This document shows positions 35,282-44,457 of a stretch of 64,000 nucleotides of DNA, in pieces. The DNA lies in contig CAVRNQ010000001.1 of NCBI GenBank assembly GCA_963722555.1, forward strand, positions 124,001-188,000. Direction: 5' to 3'. Position numbers and translations under genes: made by a program. This DNA is from Bog-366 sp963722555 (GTDB lineage Bacteria > Acidobacteriota > Terriglobia > UBA7540). The notes beneath the pieces were generated by a model. That model was given only the letters and a program-made list of their open reading frames with translations. It searched no databases and was not told the origin of the DNA. Each line of letters starts with the position of its first letter. The first letter of the stretch is position 1.

Positions 35282-36040
35282 ATGCGCGTTCTCGGACTGG
35301 CGATTAGTCTGTGCGTGCTGCTGTTGGACGGACTCCTCCTCTTGAGAGGAGTGCGGTCGCGGTGTGTCAAGCTCTTTCCCCTTTTCTACGCCTATATCTT
35401 GTACGATTTCAGTAGTACGGGTACCGCCTACTTGGTTTACTGGGTGCAGCCCAGTTGGCACGCTTCCGTATATTGGTTTTGCTACTTACTTAGTATTGTT
35501 GTGGAATTCGCGATTCTGGTCGAAATCTCCGACCACATCTTCCAACCCTTCCCGGTCATTCGGAGCTTGGGCCGAGCGCTCACGATTATCATCACCGGCG
35601 TCCTCGGTCTCTCCTATGTCTTGCCAGCGATCTTCCAATCTCAGGGCTCGCAGAAGGCCCTTTTGGATTTTGCTCTGCGGACTTCCCTCACCAAGGCTGT
35701 CATTCTCGCCGTCCTGTTCCTTGCCGCGCGCCACTTTGATCTACCGCTGGGCGGGAACGTTGCCGGCCTGATGCTGGGATTCTCCATTTATCTGGGAGTG
35801 AATGTGGCCAATTTCGCGGCCGCGCATAGTACTGCTCAGACGCCCTATGCGAGAGTCCTCTGGGTCGTGTCGCCCGTTGCCTACATCCTTTGTTTACTCG
35901 TCTGGACCCGCGCTCTCTGGCAGGTGGCGCCCCTGCCGATAACCAGTTCAATGCCGTCGTCCGTGGGTGGCGACTCCAAAACGGTGGCTGTTGAACTTGC
36001 GCGCTTCAATGGCGTGCTATCCAGGTTTCTACGCAAATGA
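35282..36040 (+). CDS. Polytopic membrane protein of unknown function
   Basis: The 252-residue protein has about seven hydrophobic helices (LGLAISLCVLLLDGLLLL, FPLFYAYILYDFSSTG, YWFCYLLSIVVEFAILVE, ALTIIITGVLGLSYVLPAIF, AVILAVLFLAAR, VAGLMLGFSIYLGVNV, VVSPVAYILCLLVWTRAL) and a short cytoplasmic tail. I recognise no family motif. The start is the ATG at 35282, with no clear ribosome site. It overlaps the next gene by four bases (ATGA), so the two form an operon, possibly with the repeat peptide. Confidence 0.72.
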   Translation: MRVLGLAISLCVLLLDGLLLLRGVRSRCVKLFPLFYAYILYDFSSTGTAYLVYWVQPSWHASVYWFCYLLSIVVEFAILVEISDHIFQPFPVIRSLGRALTIIITGVLGLSYVLPAIFQSQGSQKALLDFALRTSLTKAVILAVLFLAARHFDLPLGGNVAGLMLGFSIYLGVNVANFAAAHSTAQTPYARVLWVVSPVAYILCLLVWTRALWQVAPLPITSSMPSSVGGDSKTVAVELARFNGVLSRFLRK

Positions 36041-36567
36041 CCATGCTAATTTACGCGAGCATTGCGATTGCTTTCCTCGTCCTGGTCCTGGTTTTCTTCA
36101 CCAGGGCCAAATCCAAGGACCCTGACCAGGGCGTCACTCGCAAGGACCAAGCCCCGCACTTCGGTGATGCGAGCTGGCTCAGCCTCTCCGAGCGTATCTT
36201 CGATCCCTCGGACGCACGCTGGTTGCGCAACGAACTTTCTTTCCCGGAGCTAGCGCTGTCCCTCACCCGTGCGCGCAAGCAGTTGGCAATCCAGTGGCTG
36301 AAAGCCTTGCAGGTTTCATTCAACACCTTGGTCCGGACGACTGCACTCTCGCCCCTTCAGAATCCCGGGGCCAACTCCCTTGAAAGTTGGCGCCTGCTAT
36401 GGCTCACGGTGCGCTTTCAATTCTTCTTGTCCTATGCCCTGATGATCGTCAAGCTCTTCGGCCCTTACCACCGCCTGATCCCCTCCTTCACTTGGATACC
36501 GTTCCTCAAGGAGGGTGAGTCTCCCCAGCGCCGCTCGCTCCTGGCCAGCAGCGGCGACCTCGACTAG
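36037..36567 (+). CDS. Membrane-anchored protein of unknown function
   Basis: The 176-residue protein has an N-terminal membrane helix (MLIYASIAIAFLVLVLVFF) and a cytoplasmic body with SWLSLSERIFDPSDARWLRNE and helical ELALSLTRARKQLAIQWLKALQ. A second hydrophobic stretch lies near 135-150. It is coupled to the preceding gene by a four-base overlap. The TAG stop at 36565-36567 is also the first bases of a palindromic repeat. No family recognised. Confidence 0.68.
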   Translation: MTMLIYASIAIAFLVLVLVFFTRAKSKDPDQGVTRKDQAPHFGDASWLSLSERIFDPSDARWLRNELSFPELALSLTRARKQLAIQWLKALQVSFNTLVRTTALSPLQNPGANSLESWRLLWLTVRFQFFLSYALMIVKLFGPYHRLIPSFTWIPFLKEGESPQRRSLLASSGDLD

Positions 36568-36701
36568 ACAGGCTGCGGAAAAACTCGTAGCCGCTGTCAT
36601 TCTGAGCGAAGCGAAGAACCTCCGCATTTGTGGAATCAGGCAAATGCAGAGGTCCTTCCTTCGTTTCACTCAGGACCGCGTGCGGCTCCTCAGGATGACA
36701 G
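36565..36701. repeat. Long palindromic repeat, TCATTCTGAGCGAAGCGAAG family
   Basis: TAGACAGGCTGCGGAAAAAC at the left border is the mirror of the ilvC-side border of the 1299-1434 copy. The CTGTCATTCTGAGCGAAGCG and CCTTCGTTTCACTCAGGACC plus CTCCTCAGGATGACAG arms follow. The stop codon of the membrane-protein gene is the first three bases. Confidence 0.85.
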
Positions 36702-36923
36702 CTTTGCCGGACATGAAAGGACTGGGCTTTTTGTCCCAGTCAGTTTTGTCCCGCATGGTGGATTTCACCCCACGGCAGGGTCTTCTAGCTCCTTGTGTCC
36801 GTGAACCCTGAGGAAGGCCGCCACAAGTCATCAATAACCGGCAGTATTCCAATAAGTTAGGCTCAAACCAGCGGTGCCTGTCTTGGCCCTCCCGTTGCTT
36901 CGTCATGAGGTGAGTTGTTAGGG

Positions 36924-38051
36924 ATGCCACCACGACTTAGCTCTGGGAATAGGATGCTCGCCGAGGGGGCCCTCGCCGCAGGTTGTCGTTTTTTCGCGGG
37001 CTATCCCATTACTCCCGCCTCAGAAGTTTACGAAGTGATGATGCGCGAGTTGCCGGCGCGCGGGGGGCTGGCGCTCTCCGCTCCGGATGAAATCTCGTCG
37101 CTATGTTATTGTGTGGGGGCGAGCCTGCGCGGCCTGAAAGCGCTGACGGCGACCTCCGGCCCGGGATGGGCGTTGATGATCGAGACCGTCCAATACGCTC
37201 TGATGACCGAGACCCCCGTGGTTGTCGCCCTTGTGCAACGCCTTGGACCGAGCACGGGCGGCGCCACTCAGGGCGCGCAGGGCGATGTGTGGCTGGCGGA
37301 GTTTTCGACGTCCGGAGGCTACACCCTCCCGGTGTTCTCACCCAGCAACGCGGCGGAGTGCTTCGAGCTGGCCGTGCACGCCTTCAACTGGTCGGAGCGG
37401 CTGCGCACGCCCGTAGTGGTGCTCTCCGACAAGGAAGTCGGTATGACCACAGAAGTGGTTGACGACACGGCCCTCGAGGTTCCCGCCCTCGCCAACCGCA
37501 AGGTTGCGACCCCGCACGCCGACTACACTCCCTATGCGCTGGATGAACCTGATGGGGTGCCCGCCTTCGCCGCCGTGGGAGGAGAAATCAAGGTCACGGC
37601 GACGGGCTCGGCTCACGACCAGCGCGGGCACTTGCGCAAGAACTCCCCGGAGGTCATCGAAGTGCTGCTGCACCTGGAGCGCAAGATCGCCGCGCAGGCG
37701 GAGGAAATGGCCATGGTCCGGGCGGACCTCGACCCCGCCGCGCGCTGCCTGCTGATCAGCTATGGTGTGACCGCGCGCGCCGCACGCCAAGCGGTAAGCA
37801 AACTGCGGAGCGAGGGTTCACGAATTTCCTTCTTGCAGATCCAATCCCTGTTTCCCATCCCGCAGCGCTGGCTCGAGCGGGCGACCCGTGGTGTGGAATT
37901 TGTGTTCGTCGCCGAGGAGAATCTAACCGGCCAGTACCGCGCCGCCCTCGCGCCTTTTCTTTCCCGCCAGCAGGTTTACGGGATTAACAAGATCGGCAGT
38001 CTGATTTCTCCGAAAGAAATTGCGCACGCGATGCAGGGGGTGATGGCGTGA
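36924..38051 (+). CDS. korA: 2-oxoacid:ferredoxin oxidoreductase, alpha subunit
   Basis: The 375-residue protein matches the KorA/PorA-like subunit of 2-oxoacid:ferredoxin oxidoreductases, which decarboxylate a 2-oxoacid to acyl-CoA and reduce ferredoxin. It shows LAEGALAAGCRFFAGYPITPASEVYEVM, SALCYxxGAS-type (here SSLCYCVGASLRGLKALTATSGPGWALM), VQRLGPSTGGATQGAQGDVW and a C-terminal transketolase-like domain. No gamma domain is attached. ATG at 36924 is chosen over a TTG at 36915. It overlaps the beta subunit by four bases. The exact substrate (2-oxoglutarate or another) is not readable. Confidence 0.87.
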   Translation: MPPRLSSGNRMLAEGALAAGCRFFAGYPITPASEVYEVMMRELPARGGLALSAPDEISSLCYCVGASLRGLKALTATSGPGWALMIETVQYALMTETPVVVALVQRLGPSTGGATQGAQGDVWLAEFSTSGGYTLPVFSPSNAAECFELAVHAFNWSERLRTPVVVLSDKEVGMTTEVVDDTALEVPALANRKVATPHADYTPYALDEPDGVPAFAAVGGEIKVTATGSAHDQRGHLRKNSPEVIEVLLHLERKIAAQAEEMAMVRADLDPAARCLLISYGVTARAARQAVSKLRSEGSRISFLQIQSLFPIPQRWLERATRGVEFVFVAEENLTGQYRAALAPFLSRQQVYGINKIGSLISPKEIAHAMQGVMA

Positions 38052-39400
38052 CGGCCACCGCCCCATACCTCGCGCCCGACGCCACGCTTCCTTACTGCCG
38101 GGGCTGCGGGCACGCCCTGGTGGTGCGGCAGTTGAGCCGCGCCCTGGAGCACCTGGGGGTGCCACCGCGTTCCGTGGTTCTCACCACCGATATCGGCTGC
38201 GTGGGCCTGGCCGACTCGCTGTTCCCTTACTTGCATACGGTTCACACCACGCACGGCCGCTCCACGGCGTTCGCCACCGGAATGGCCCTGGCCGACGCAA
38301 TTCTCGAACCCCACGGGCTGAAACCGATCGTCATGATCGGCGATGGCGGGGCGATGATCGGACTGCTGCACTTGGTGCACGCCGCGCAACTGAACGTGGA
38401 TGTGACCGTACTGCTTCACAACAACTTCCTTTTCGGCATGACGGGCGGCCAGCACTCCGCGCTAAGCCCTTTGAACTGGGTCACCGCCACCACACCGGAC
38501 GGCAACTGGACCCCGCCGCTGGATTTGGTGGCGCTGCTGCGCACCGCTCATGCCAGCTTTCTGGCCCGGCAGTTTGCCACCAGCCAGGAATTGGCAACGA
38601 CCATCGCTCGCGCCATTGACTTCCCGGGATTCTCCCTCCTGGAGATCGTGGAGCTTTGCCCTGCCTACGGAGCGCGGTGGAACCAAGCGAGCGGCGCTGC
38701 CCTCGAGGAGATCGTCGAGCGCCAGGGTTACACCGTCGGCGGAGTGGAAGCCGAGATGGAACGGCCCACCTTCCGCGAGCTCTATCACCACGAGTTGAAA
38801 TCACGCCGGCCCCAGGCGCCTATAGCGGAGGTTCCCCCCATCCACTCCCCGGTTAACCTGGCCGGCGAACTCCGGCTGGTGGTGGCCGGTACGGCGGGCG
38901 AGCGCGTTCAGTCGGCCGCCTCCGCGTTGTGCCGTGCCGCGCTCGCGGCAGGGATCTATTCCACTCAGAAGAACGATAACCCGGTGACCCAGGGTTCGGG
39001 ATTTTCGCTTTCCGAGATTTCGTTAAGCCCCCGGCCGATTGAGTACACCGGTCTGGAAAGCCCGGATGTGGTTATAGTGGTCAGCGCCGACGGATGGGAG
39101 GAGCTCCGTGCGAACGGAACGCTGGCGGCGTGCGGGGAGAAGACCCTCCTGCTCCTGGACTCCCAAATCGATGCGACCCCCGCCGCCGGCCGCGTCGTCC
39201 GGCTCCCGCTGCGCCGCGAGGCAAATCCCAAACGTGCCGCCTTGGCCGCGATCGCAGCCTGGCTTGAGAAAGACCCGCTTTTGCCTGTGGAAGCGTGGGA
39301 GGCCGCGCTCGCCGCGGAACCTCCGGAGCGCCGGGCGGAATCGGCTGCCGCGCTCGATATCGGCCGCCGCTTGGCCGCGGAAGGGGTTGCGCCGGCATGA
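38048..39400 (+). CDS. korB: 2-oxoacid:ferredoxin oxidoreductase, fused beta and gamma subunits
   Basis: The 450-residue protein starts with the TPP-binding beta subunit: YCRGCGHALVVRQLSRAL, VVLTTDIGCVGLADSLF, MIGDGGAMIGLLHLVHAAQLNVDVTVLLHNN and FGMTGGQHS. Residues 275-430 are a gamma-type domain (LRLVVAGTAGERVQSAASALCRAALAAGIYSTQKNDNPVTQGSGFSLSEISLSP). Beta and gamma are usually separate chains, so this is a fusion. It starts with GTG overlapping the alpha stop codon. No 4Fe-4S delta subunit follows, so ferredoxin coupling must use another protein. Confidence 0.87.
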   Translation: MTATAPYLAPDATLPYCRGCGHALVVRQLSRALEHLGVPPRSVVLTTDIGCVGLADSLFPYLHTVHTTHGRSTAFATGMALADAILEPHGLKPIVMIGDGGAMIGLLHLVHAAQLNVDVTVLLHNNFLFGMTGGQHSALSPLNWVTATTPDGNWTPPLDLVALLRTAHASFLARQFATSQELATTIARAIDFPGFSLLEIVELCPAYGARWNQASGAALEEIVERQGYTVGGVEAEMERPTFRELYHHELKSRRPQAPIAEVPPIHSPVNLAGELRLVVAGTAGERVQSAASALCRAALAAGIYSTQKNDNPVTQGSGFSLSEISLSPRPIEYTGLESPDVVIVVSADGWEELRANGTLAACGEKTLLLLDSQIDATPAAGRVVRLPLRREANPKRAALAAIAAWLEKDPLLPVEAWEAALAAEPPERRAESAAALDIGRRLAAEGVAPA

Positions 39401-39450
39401 AGCCTCATTTGTTACCCATTCCGATATTCGACCCCTGCGGGGTCGGCGAG

Positions 39451-39550
39451 TCTCTCCGTGTCCTCCGTGGCCAGAAAGACTCAACACGGAGGTCACGGAG
39501 AGCCTCCGTGGGCTCTGTGTTGAGTCTTGAGACGCACAGAGGACACGGAG
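39451..39550. repeat. Palindromic repeat, CTCCGTGTCCTCCGTG family
   Basis: CTCTCCGTGTCCTCCGTGG and its mirror CACAGAGGACACGGAG frame an inner AGACTCAACACGGAGG and CTCTGTGTTGAGTCTTGAG pair. It fills the gap before nifJ. It is another of the several unrelated palindrome families in this genome. Confidence 0.75.
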
Positions 39551-39630
39551 CTACCGGAACAGCGGTGGAATTGAAACAAGTTCATGATTGCAGAAATTTT
39601 AGACCAATAACCTAGGATGGAGTGATAACG

Positions 39631-42600
39631 ATGACCAGAAGCAAGGTAACGATTGACGGGAACGAGGCTGCAGCCTATGTGGCCTATCGCGTCAACGAAG
39701 TAATTGCTATTTATCCCATTACGCCTTCCTCTCCCATGGGTGAGTGGGCGGATCAGTGGTCCGCGGAGGGCCTGCCCAACATCTGGGGCACCATCCCGCA
39801 TGTGATCGAAATGCAGAGCGAGGGCGGCGCCGCCGGCGCCCTGCACGGCGCGCTGCAGGCCGGCTCGCTGGGCGTCACCTTTACCGCCTCGCAAGGCCTG
39901 CTGCTCATGATTCCGAACATGTTCAAGATCGCCGGCGAATTGACCGCGGCCGTGCTGCACGTCTCGGCCCGCACCGTGGCCGCGCACGCCCTCTCGATTT
40001 TCGGCGATCACAGCGACGTTATGGCGACGCGCTCGACCGGCTTCGCACTGCTGGCGTCGAATTCCGTCCAGGAAGTGATGGACTTCGCCCTGATCTCGCA
40101 GGCCGCCACGCTCTCCACGCGCGTGCCCTTCCTGCACTTCTTCGACGGCTTCCGCACCTCGCACGAGGTCGGCAAGGTGGAGCAGTTGAGCGAGGACGAT
40201 CTGCGCGCCCTGATTGATCCTGACCTGGTGGAGGCGCACCGCAAGCGGGCCCTTTCACCGGACCGTCCCTTCATTCGCGGCACCGCGCAGAACCCCGATG
40301 TCTTCTTCCAGGCGCGCGAGACCGTGAATCCCTTCTACTTGGCGGCCCCGGCCCTCGTGCAGAAGGTCATGGACAAGTTTTCGAGCGTGGTGGGCCGCTC
40401 TTACCACCTATTCGACTACGTGGGCGCGCCCGATGCCGCGCGTGTGGTCGTGATCATGGGCTCCGGCGCCGAGGCCGCGCAGGAGACTGTGGATTATCTT
40501 ACCGCGCGCGGCGAAAAAGTGGGCGTGCTCAAGGTCCGTCTCTACCGGCCCTTCTCGGTTGAGCATTTCCTTGCCGCGCTTCCCCGCACGACCAAGACGC
40601 TGGCCGTGCTCGATCGCACCAAGGAAGCAGGCGCTGCCGGCGAGCCGATGTACGTCGATGTGGTCACCGCCGTGAGCGAAGGCCTTACCAGCGGGCAGGC
40701 GCCTTTCACGAGCTTCCCGCGCATCATCAACGGCCGCTACGGCCTGTCGTCGAAGGAATTCACTCCCGCCATGGTCAAGGCGGTCTATGACGAGATGGCG
40801 AAGCCCGCCCCGCGCAACCACTTCACGGTGGGCATCGTGGACGACGTCACCCACACCAGCCTGGAAGTTGACCCCACGTTCTCAACCGAAGACCCCAAGA
40901 CGGTGCGCGCTATCTTCTACGGTCTGGGTTCGGATGGCACCGTGGGCGCCAACAAGAACTCCATCAAGATCATCGGCGAGGACACCGACAACTACGCGCA
41001 GGGCTATTTCGTTTATGACTCGAAGAAGTCCGGCTCCGTAACGATTTCCCACCTGCGCTTCGGCCCCAAACCCATCCACTCCACCTACCTCATCACGCAG
41101 GCGAATTTCGTGGCCTGCCACCAGTTCTCCTTCCTCGAGCGGCTGGATGTGCTCAAGGCCGCGGAAGCCGGCGCCACCTTCCTGCTGAACAGCCCCTACG
41201 GCCCGGACGAGGTCTGGAACCAGTTGCCGCGCACCACCCAGCGGCAAATCATCCAGAAGAAGCTGCACTTTTTCGTCATCGACGCGGTCGAGGTGGCGCG
41301 TGCCGCCGGAATGGGCGGCCGCATCAACACCGTCATGCAGACCTGCTTCTTTGCCATCAGCGGGGTGCTGCCGCGCGAGGAAGCCATTGCCGCCATCAAG
41401 CACGCCATCGAGAAGACCTACGGGCGGCGCGGGGAAGCGGTGGTGAAGAAGAACTTCGCCGCCGTCGATGCCTCGCTCGATCACCTTCACGAAGTCAAGG
41501 TTCCCGCGGAAGTGAGCAGCAGCTTCGACCTGCGCCCGCCGGTCCCGGCCCAGGCGCCGGAATTCGTCCGCAACGTTCTGGCCAGGATGATCGAGGGCGA
41601 AGGCGACGCCCTGCCGGTCAGCGCCCTGCCCGTCGACGGCACCTTCCCCAGCGCTACGGCGCAATGGGAAAAACGCAACATCGCGCTGGAAATTCCCGTG
41701 TGGGATGAGGCCCTCTGCATCCAGTGCGGCAAGTGCGTGCTGGTTTGCCCGCACGCCGTGATCCGCGCCAAGATTTACGACCCCGCGCGGCTCGAGAAAG
41801 CTCCGCCCACCTTCAAATCCGCGGCCGCCCGCTGGAAAGAGTTCAAGGAGCTGAAGTACACGCTGCAAGTGGCGCCGGAGGATTGCACGGGCTGCGCGCT
41901 CTGCGTGGAAATCTGCCCGGCCAAGTCAAAGAGCGAGGTCAAGCACAAGGCCATCAACATGGCGCCACAGGTACCCCTGCGCGAAGCCGAGCGCGCGAAC
42001 TGGGATTTCTTCCTGGAGATTCCGGAAGCGGACCGGCGCACCCTCAGCCTGGGCCAGGTAAAAGACGTGCAGTTGCTGCAACCTTTATTTGAATTCTCCG
42101 GAGCGTGCGCGGGCTGCGGCGAGACCCCGTACATCAAACTCATGAGCCAGTTGTACGGCGATCGCGCCCTGATCGGCAACGCCACAGGCTGCTCGTCGAT
42201 TTACGGCGGCAACCTGCCCACCACTCCCTACGCCATCAACCGCGAGGGCCGCGGCCCGAGCTGGTCGAACTCGCTGTTTGAGGACAACGCGGAATTCGCG
42301 CTGGGCATGCGCCTGGCCGTCGATCAGCAAGCCCAGTATGCGCGGGAACTGGTCCAGCGCCTCGCCGCAAACCTGGGTGACGAATTAGTCCAAGGCCTGC
42401 TCAACGCCGATCAATCCACCGAAGCCAGCCTTCGCGAGCAGCGCGAGCGCGTGAAGGCCCTCCAGGCTAAGCTGGCGGGGCTCAAGGCGCTGGAAGCGCG
42501 CGACCTCGGGACCCTGGCCGACAACCTGGTCAGGAAAAGCGTGTGGGCCTTCGGCGGCGACGGCTGGGCTTACGACATCGGTTACGGGGGCCTGGATCAC

Positions 42601-43206
42601 GTACTGGCCAGCGGCCGCAACGTGAACGTCCTGGTGCTCGACACCGAGGTCTATTCCAACACCGGCGGGCAGATGTCGAAAGCCACGCCACGCGGCGCCG
42701 TGGCCAAGTTTGCCGCGGGCGGAAAACCCAGACCCAAGAAAGACCTGGGCCTGATGGCAATGAGCTATGGCAACGTCTATGTGGCGCAGGTCGCCATGGG
42801 CTCCTCTGACATGCAAACGCTGAAGGCTTTTCTGGAGGCCGACGCCTACTACGGGCCGTCGCTCATCATCGCTTACAGCCACTGCATCGCGCACGGCTAC
42901 GATCTGGTGCACGGATGCGATCAGCAGAAGGCCGCGGTGCTGTCCGGCTACTGGCCGCTCTACCGCTACAACCCCGATCTGGCGAAGCTCGGCAAGAATC
43001 CCTTCCAGTTGGATTCACGCCCTCCTTCGCTGCCGCTCGAGAAGTACATTTACAATGAAACTCGCTACACCATGTTGGCGCACAGTGATCCCGAAGCCGC
43101 CAAACATCTGCTCAAGCTCGCCGAGGAAGACGTGCGTGACCGCTGGAGGCTTTACACCCATATGGCCGCCATGTCGATGAACGGCGGAGCAAAGGAGGTG
43201 AAGTAA
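39631..43206 (+). CDS. nifJ: Pyruvate:ferredoxin (flavodoxin) oxidoreductase
   Basis: This single-chain enzyme converts pyruvate and CoA to acetyl-CoA, CO2 and reduced ferredoxin. The 1191-residue protein has all domains in order: VAYRVNEVIAIYPITPSSPMGEWADQW, a CoA domain, the two-cluster ferredoxin domain (CIQCGKCVLVCPHA and CTGCALCVEICPAK), CAGCGETPY, and the TPP domain GGDGWAYDIGYGGLDHVLASG followed by DTEVYSNTGGQMSKATPRGA. ATG at 39631 follows GGAGTGATAACG. It is followed directly by a flavoprotein gene. Oxygen-sensitive enzymes of this kind suggest at least part-time anaerobic life. Confidence 0.96.
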   Translation: MTRSKVTIDGNEAAAYVAYRVNEVIAIYPITPSSPMGEWADQWSAEGLPNIWGTIPHVIEMQSEGGAAGALHGALQAGSLGVTFTASQGLLLMIPNMFKIAGELTAAVLHVSARTVAAHALSIFGDHSDVMATRSTGFALLASNSVQEVMDFALISQAATLSTRVPFLHFFDGFRTSHEVGKVEQLSEDDLRALIDPDLVEAHRKRALSPDRPFIRGTAQNPDVFFQARETVNPFYLAAPALVQKVMDKFSSVVGRSYHLFDYVGAPDAARVVVIMGSGAEAAQETVDYLTARGEKVGVLKVRLYRPFSVEHFLAALPRTTKTLAVLDRTKEAGAAGEPMYVDVVTAVSEGLTSGQAPFTSFPRIINGRYGLSSKEFTPAMVKAVYDEMAKPAPRNHFTVGIVDDVTHTSLEVDPTFSTEDPKTVRAIFYGLGSDGTVGANKNSIKIIGEDTDNYAQGYFVYDSKKSGSVTISHLRFGPKPIHSTYLITQANFVACHQFSFLERLDVLKAAEAGATFLLNSPYGPDEVWNQLPRTTQRQIIQKKLHFFVIDAVEVARAAGMGGRINTVMQTCFFAISGVLPREEAIAAIKHAIEKTYGRRGEAVVKKNFAAVDASLDHLHEVKVPAEVSSSFDLRPPVPAQAPEFVRNVLARMIEGEGDALPVSALPVDGTFPSATAQWEKRNIALEIPVWDEALCIQCGKCVLVCPHAVIRAKIYDPARLEKAPPTFKSAAARWKEFKELKYTLQVAPEDCTGCALCVEICPAKSKSEVKHKAINMAPQVPLREAERANWDFFLEIPEADRRTLSLGQVKDVQLLQPLFEFSGACAGCGETPYIKLMSQLYGDRALIGNATGCSSIYGGNLPTTPYAINREGRGPSWSNSLFEDNAEFALGMRLAVDQQAQYARELVQRLAANLGDELVQGLLNADQSTEASLREQRERVKALQAKLAGLKALEARDLGTLADNLVRKSVWAFGGDGWAYDIGYGGLDHVLASGRNVNVLVLDTEVYSNTGGQMSKATPRGAVAKFAAGGKPRPKKDLGLMAMSYGNVYVAQVAMGSSDMQTLKAFLEADAYYGPSLIIAYSHCIAHGYDLVHGCDQQKAAVLSGYWPLYRYNPDLAKLGKNPFQLDSRPPSLPLEKYIYNETRYTMLAHSDPEAAKHLLKLAEEDVRDRWRLYTHMAAMSMNGGAKEVK

Positions 43207-44217
43207 ATGATCGACCTGACCACAAAATACCTGGGCCTGAAGCTCAAGAATCCTCTGCTCGTCTCCGCTTCGCCGCTCTCGGAAGACCTCGGCAATATTC
43301 GCCGCATGGAAGACTCCGGAGCCGCCGCGATCGTGCTGACGTCCTTGTTCGAAGAACAGATCCACGTGGAAGGCAGCACGCTGGACCATTTTCTGGACCA
43401 GGGCACGGAAAGCTTCGCGGAATCGCTGACCTACTACCCCGATTTGACCGGGTATAACCTCGGCCCCGACGGGTACCTCGAACACCTGCGCCGCGCCAAG
43501 CAAGCCGCAGGCATCCCCATTATCGGCAGCCTCAACGGCAGCTCCACGGGAGGCTGGATTGACTACGCGAAGAAGATCCAGGAGGCCGGCGCGGACGCCC
43601 TGGAACTGAATATTTACCTGATCCCCACGGATGCCGAGATGAGCGGCGCAGACGTCGAAAAGGTTTACACCGACCTGGTCTCGGCCGTCAAGGCCAGCCT
43701 GCGTATTCCCGTGGCCGTCAAGATCGGCGCCTACTTCAGCTCGCTGCCGAATACGGCCCGGCGCTTGGACCAGGCCGGCGCCGACGCCCTGGTGCTGTTC
43801 AACCGCTTCTACCAGCCGGACTTCGACCTGGAAAACCTGGAGGTCGTCCCCAACCTCATCCTCAGCACCCCGCATGAATTGCTGCTGCGCCTGAATTGGG
43901 TGGCGGTGCTCTACGGAAAAATCCAGGCGGACCTGGCCGTCACGGGCGGTGTACACACCGGCTTGGACGTGCTGAAGTCCATGATGGCCGGCGCGCGCGT
44001 GGCCATGATGACTTCCGCATTGCTCAAGCACGGCATCGGCCACCTGGCCACCATGCGCGCGGAGATTGTGAAATGGATGGAAGATCACGAGTACGAGTCC
44101 ATCCAACAGATGCAAGGCAGCATGAGCCAGCGGGCCGTCGCCGACCCCTCCGCCTTCCAGCGGGCCAACTACGTGAAGGTCCTCAGCTCCTATTCACTGA
44201 AGGCCGGAGCCCGGTAA
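43207..44217 (+). CDS. Dihydroorotate dehydrogenase-like flavoprotein
   Basis: The 336-residue protein has the FMN-binding barrel of class 1 dihydroorotate dehydrogenases (TKYLGLKLKNPLLVSASPLS, GIPIIGSLNGSSTGGWIDYAKKIQEAGADALELNIYL, VAVKIGAYFSS, DLAVTGGVHTGLDVLKSMMAGARVAMMTSALL). The NxSCPN signature of true enzymes is replaced by LNIYLIPTD, so it probably does not make orotate. It starts at the base after the nifJ stop codon. This nifJ neighbour is common in other genomes; the function is not known to me. Confidence 0.85.
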   Translation: MIDLTTKYLGLKLKNPLLVSASPLSEDLGNIRRMEDSGAAAIVLTSLFEEQIHVEGSTLDHFLDQGTESFAESLTYYPDLTGYNLGPDGYLEHLRRAKQAAGIPIIGSLNGSSTGGWIDYAKKIQEAGADALELNIYLIPTDAEMSGADVEKVYTDLVSAVKASLRIPVAVKIGAYFSSLPNTARRLDQAGADALVLFNRFYQPDFDLENLEVVPNLILSTPHELLLRLNWVAVLYGKIQADLAVTGGVHTGLDVLKSMMAGARVAMMTSALLKHGIGHLATMRAEIVKWMEDHEYESIQQMQGSMSQRAVADPSAFQRANYVKVLSSYSLKAGAR

Positions 44218-44278
44218 CACGGGCAATTGCTAAGCAGTAAGGGTTTGTCAACCCTCCCTGTCACGCCCCCGAACCGCC

Positions 44279-44389
44279 GGGTAGTGGGTCACTTTGGTTT
44301 CCTGTAGCGGCGGTCTATGACCGCCGGCTTTTGATTCAATAGATTCCGGCGCTCATAGAGCGCCGCTACAGCAAACTGACCCACTACCC
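44279..44389. mobile_element. MITE-like element with nested inverted repeats
   Basis: GGGTAGTGGGTCA and TGACCCACTACCC are perfect 13-base ends of a 111-base unit. Inside, CTGTAGCGGCGG and CGCCGCTACAG bracket GTCTATGACCGCCGG and CCGGCGCTCATAGAGC. The inner part is related to the palindrome in dapD. There is no gene in it. Confidence 0.78.
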
Positions 44390-44457
44390 GATCCCAAACC
44401 CTCTTGCGCTATGTCGCTGCACGCGCCTAGAATATCGTGCCGTCCAGGGTGTGGTGC

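Noticed and set aside
43207..44217. True dihydroorotate dehydrogenase (pyrD)
   Set aside because: The NxSCPN signature is absent and the neighbours are not pyrimidine genes.
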